From positions 1-22,240 of the IMG/VR virus record IMGVR_UViG_3300037485_000262: 22,240 nt of DNA, one strand, 5' to 3'. Source of the stretch: a virus. The translations under genes were made by a program, and so were the position numbers. Shown in pieces: positions 19,602-22,240 of the stretch. Below the pieces are notes generated by a model, which did no database searches, was not told where the DNA came from, and saw only the letters and a list, made by a program, of their open reading frames with translations. Each line of letters opens with the position of its first letter. Within the stretch, counting starts at the first letter, position 1.

Positions 19602-20280
19602 CACGGATGTAGTTATTAATGATGCCATTATTGCATCCCAAGCAGCGAACAAGGAGGACTACCAAAAGTTAGGGCAGTTGCCATTTGTTGAAAGAACTAT
19701 TATAAGGTTTGCCTCAATATTTATCAAAAGGGTTCAAGACAATCTTAAGAAGGCAAACAAGGTAGATACTGGAACTCTAAGCACGGATATCACAGAAGGT
19801 GAATTAATTAAGCAAGGTTCATCTTACTCGCTTGATATTGGTTATCCTCAAAGTTCTGATGGTGCGAAGTATTATGACTTTGTAAACAAAGGGGTAAAGG
19901 GGTTTAAGTCAGGTCAACCCAATTCACCCTACTCATTTAAGTCTGCGTATCCTTCTATGAATGGACCTATGGTTACTGCCATACAGAAATGGGTAAAGCG
20001 GAACGCATTATCTCAAAGAAGGGAGGACCAAAGGTTTAATCTGTCAGGACTGCAAAGGAAACGTAAGTCTGTTGCTCAACTAAACACGGGAAGGACTACT
20101 GCCTACCTCATAGCAAGGAAGATAAAGCAAAGGGGTCTACCCAAGACTGGGTTCTTTGACAATGCGGTGGATGAGGTGTTTAATCAGCAGTTCTATGACA
20201 AAATGGGTAAGGCAATCGGTGCGGACTTGGTAGTGTACATAAAACAAGCAAATACGCTAATTAACAATGAGAACAAGTAA
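19588..20280 (+). CDS. HK97 gp10-like tail/connector protein
   Basis: A 230-aa protein. VERTIIRFASIFIKRVQDNLKKA, then KVDTGTLSTDITEGE, then SLDIGYPQSSDGAKYYDFVNKGVKG resembles HK97 gp10-like head-tail/tail-completion proteins, where a long helix is followed by 'DTG.L..S' and 'YA.FV..G' elements. The C-terminal half is basic with GRTTAYLIARKIKQRGLPKTGFFDNA. It would sit at the head-tail joint or tail terminus. It overlaps the chaperone extension by 14 bases. Similarity judged by motif order only. Confidence 0.55.
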   Translation: MARVDTDVVINDAIIASQAANKEDYQKLGQLPFVERTIIRFASIFIKRVQDNLKKANKVDTGTLSTDITEGELIKQGSSYSLDIGYPQSSDGAKYYDFVNKGVKGFKSGQPNSPYSFKSAYPSMNGPMVTAIQKWVKRNALSQRREDQRFNLSGLQRKRKSVAQLNTGRTTAYLIARKIKQRGLPKTGFFDNAVDEVFNQQFYDKMGKAIGADLVVYIKQANTLINNENK

Positions 20281-20282
20281 TT

Positions 20283-21470
20283 ATGGCAATAACGATAAAT
20301 AGCATACCCGAACAATACGCATCCCTTCACGATGACCTATGGTTCGTGGTGGATTCTACCAATAAAGCATCATCAAATTTCAAATATGTGTTTGATGTGT
20401 ACGTTGATTCAACATTAGTGGCAAGGATTAAGCAGTTCCCCGATGTGGTAAGCACCAAAGGAATCTTTAACGCAGGAAACATTATGCGTAATTATGCTCA
20501 ATCTTACTTCATACCAAACCCAGTACCGAACCTTTTTAGTGGTTCAAATGACAATATTTATAAGCAATATACCATAAAATACGGGGAGGAATATGGAGGA
20601 ACTACTTACACAAACTTGGTAGAGCAGACCTATGTGGCATTCAACTTTTACTATCCCGACTTTTATAACCCTGCACAATCTCCAACCTATTACAAGTCAT
20701 ATCTAAACAAATGGTTGACGAATAGGGATTTATCAAACGTGGAATGTGCTTTTACGGACAAGTTGCATATTGGGTACATGAATGCATCGGGAGTTACCAC
20801 AAATATCTACCCATCACTTCAGTTGTACAATGAGAATGGCACACCAAGTGGAAGTGCAATAACTACGGGAACAGACCCACAAAACACATTTAGTCTATTG
20901 GATATCTCCCCAGGGGGTATTAATGACTGGTATGGTTCAACAGTAATCCCATCAACCGCTTATGCTTATGGAATCAAGTTGCATAATGGCACATCCTTTG
21001 GTCCGGAAACTAAAGTCAAACTTGTTTGCAATCCTAACTACACACCGATTGCATTGCACTTCTTAAATCAGTTAGGGGGTTATGATACGATGCATTTTAG
21101 GTTGGTAAACAAGGAATCAAGGCAAGTAGAATCTAAGCAATATGAGGGCAATAAGTGGAGGTACAATTCATCTGCTACTGCGATGCGGACTTATGATGAT
21201 TATAAGCGTATCAACCCTGGTGCAACTAAGTATGTTGTTGAGCATACAACATCCTATAAATTAAGAAGTAATTACTTAAATGTAACAGATTACAACTGGT
21301 TGGCAGAGTTGATTCAATCACCCGAGGTTTACTTTGAGCAAGGTGGGTACTACTACCCCATTGTTACAATGACAAGCAACTGGGAAGAAAAGAAAAGGAT
21401 AGCAGACAAGATGTTTAACCTTGAACTTGATGTGCAGATTGCGAACAAAAAATATAGTCAATTCCGATGA
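20283..21470 (+). CDS. Large phage structural (tail-region) protein
   Basis: A 395-aa protein with mixed beta composition, rich in Tyr, Asn and aromatic residues. It starts MAITINSIPEQYASLHDDLWF and holds KGIFNAGNIMRNYAQSYFIP and HFLNQLGGYDTMHFRLVNKE. The last is a 'GGYD...F' element seen in Bacteroidota phage tail proteins I recall. No signal peptide or catalytic motif. It lies three bases after the gp10-like gene and overlaps the next gene by ATGA, so both are probably tail or baseplate components. Confidence 0.62.
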   Translation: MAITINSIPEQYASLHDDLWFVVDSTNKASSNFKYVFDVYVDSTLVARIKQFPDVVSTKGIFNAGNIMRNYAQSYFIPNPVPNLFSGSNDNIYKQYTIKYGEEYGGTTYTNLVEQTYVAFNFYYPDFYNPAQSPTYYKSYLNKWLTNRDLSNVECAFTDKLHIGYMNASGVTTNIYPSLQLYNENGTPSGSAITTGTDPQNTFSLLDISPGGINDWYGSTVIPSTAYAYGIKLHNGTSFGPETKVKLVCNPNYTPIALHFLNQLGGYDTMHFRLVNKESRQVESKQYEGNKWRYNSSATAMRTYDDYKRINPGATKYVVEHTTSYKLRSNYLNVTDYNWLAELIQSPEVYFEQGGYYYPIVTMTSNWEEKKRIADKMFNLELDVQIANKKYSQFR

Positions 21471-22240
21471 GGACAGAGATTTACATTGATGGGAATGAAC
21501 TTGATTTAACGAAGAACATATCTGCGGAGTTTACCTATGCCATTGATGAGATACAAGACTTTGCTACAAGGAATACTTCATTTAGCAAAACAATAATACT
21601 ACCCGGAAATGACAATAATAATAAGTTATTCGGTAATATATTTGAATTCGGGATATCCAATACATATAACCCAGCAGAACCCAACGTGGGTTACAACTTC
21701 AATGCTACCAAGTCAGTTCCTTGCATCATCTTGGTAGATAAAATACAAATCTTTAAAGGTGTATTGAGGTTACTTGAGATAATCATTGATGGCAAGAGCA
21801 TAGAGTATGAGGTTGTGGTATTCGGAGAACTCGGTGGGTTTATAACGTCATTAGGAAATAACAAGTTAGAAGATATTAACTTCGGCATAGCTGACACCGC
21901 TTGGACCTATACCAACATAGCAAATAGTTGGGATAACATTAGCGGAAGCGGAGTTTACTTCCCTTTGATTGATTACGGGAACGAATCTACAAACAAGGTA
22001 GATTTCTCCTTTGATGCATTCCGACCTGCTCTTTATGTCAAGCAATACCTTACAAAGATTCTTGATGGGTCAGGTTACACCTATGACTTTCCTTTACTTA
22101 CTACATCCTTGATGAATCGGTTGGTCATTCCGCATAACCAAAAGGAAATAACCAAAAATGATACAAGTTCTTTTCAAGCAATACCAAATAATGCAAACTA
22201 CCCAATAGCATCAAAGGTTGCTTTTACGGCATCACAACTC
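21467..22240 (+). CDS. Tail/baseplate-type structural protein, N-terminal part (cut by window end)
   Basis: An open frame of 258 codons starts at ATG 21467 in an ATGA overlap and runs to the last base without a stop. It begins RTEIYIDGNELDLTKNISAEF, then FATRNTSFSKTIILPGN and KIQIFKGVLRLLEIIIDG, later FDAFRPALYVKQYLTKILDG. The 'RN.SFSKTI.LP' and 'F.G.L.L' pattern is common in large virion proteins that follow tail genes in Bacteroidota phages. The full length and any C-terminal domains are outside the window. Confidence 0.68.
   Translation, partial: MRTEIYIDGNELDLTKNISAEFTYAIDEIQDFATRNTSFSKTIILPGNDNNNKLFGNIFEFGISNTYNPAEPNVGYNFNATKSVPCIILVDKIQIFKGVLRLLEIIIDGKSIEYEVVVFGELGGFITSLGNNKLEDINFGIADTAWTYTNIANSWDNISGSGVYFPLIDYGNESTNKVDFSFDAFRPALYVKQYLTKILDGSGYTYDFPLLTTSLMNRLVIPHNQKEITKNDTSSFQAIPNNANYPIASKVAFTASQL

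Overview
The window looks like part of the genome of a tailed double-stranded DNA bacteriophage (Caudoviricetes, siphovirus-like by gene content) that infects a member of the Bacteroidota. The evidence is a large terminase subunit, a tail-chaperone pair, tail and lysis genes, and dense one-direction coding with many ATGA stop/start overlaps. The DNA is AT-rich. Start codons mostly lack Shine-Dalgarno sequences and have A-rich leaders. One promoter matches the Bacteroidota consensus exactly (TTTG-N19-TAnnTTTG, 5073-5103). Every supported gene is on the + strand. No integrase, tRNA, CRISPR array or insertion sequence was seen.

Layout. (1) 1-4970 is the end of a late block. It holds the C-terminal part of a tail-fibre-like protein, an HNH homing endonuclease, small proteins, and a lysis cassette: two small holin-like membrane proteins, an unusual PAS/coiled-coil/two-TM protein, a one-polypeptide (u-type) spanin and an M15 peptidase endolysin. 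A metallophosphoesterase and an acidic small protein follow, then a strong intrinsic terminator (4995-5029). (2) 5073-11750 is the early/middle block, starting at the consensus promoter. It holds small unknown proteins, a mini XRE regulator, a candidate annealing-type recombination protein, an SSB-like protein, two PD-(D/E)XK-type nucleases, a winged-helix replication initiator with its partner gene, and a sigma-like factor. (3) 11744-15175 is a translationally coupled sugar-modification cassette: three glycosyltransferases of different kinds plus a SAM methyltransferase. (4) 15175-17874 encodes a ParB-domain DNA methyltransferase and the small and large terminase subunits. (5) 17875-18834 is a mostly non-coding, strongly structured stretch with a promoter-like element, one small gene, operator-like repeats, a candidate terminated small RNA, a chain of hairpins and a 49-aa gene. 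(6) 18835-22240 holds tail genes: a tail-assembly chaperone pair with a probable -1 frameshift, a gp10-like protein, and two large structural proteins, the last cut by the window end.

How it fits together. The early block would copy, recombine and protect the DNA. The sigma-like factor is a candidate for switching transcription to later genes. The sugar cassette probably decorates a virion component or other molecule. Terminase and tail genes build the particle, and the cassette at the window start ends the cycle by lysis. No portal, head protease or major capsid gene lies between terminase and tail genes, so the head genes must be outside the window.

The observations I rate most worth following are: a nine-base leader motif (CAAATCACA) in seven exact copies directly before start codons; the PAS-domain membrane protein inside the lysis cassette; the structured non-coding region 18434-18624; the multi-hairpin element before the replication initiator; and the frameshift site. 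All functions were assigned by reading the sequence, without database searches.
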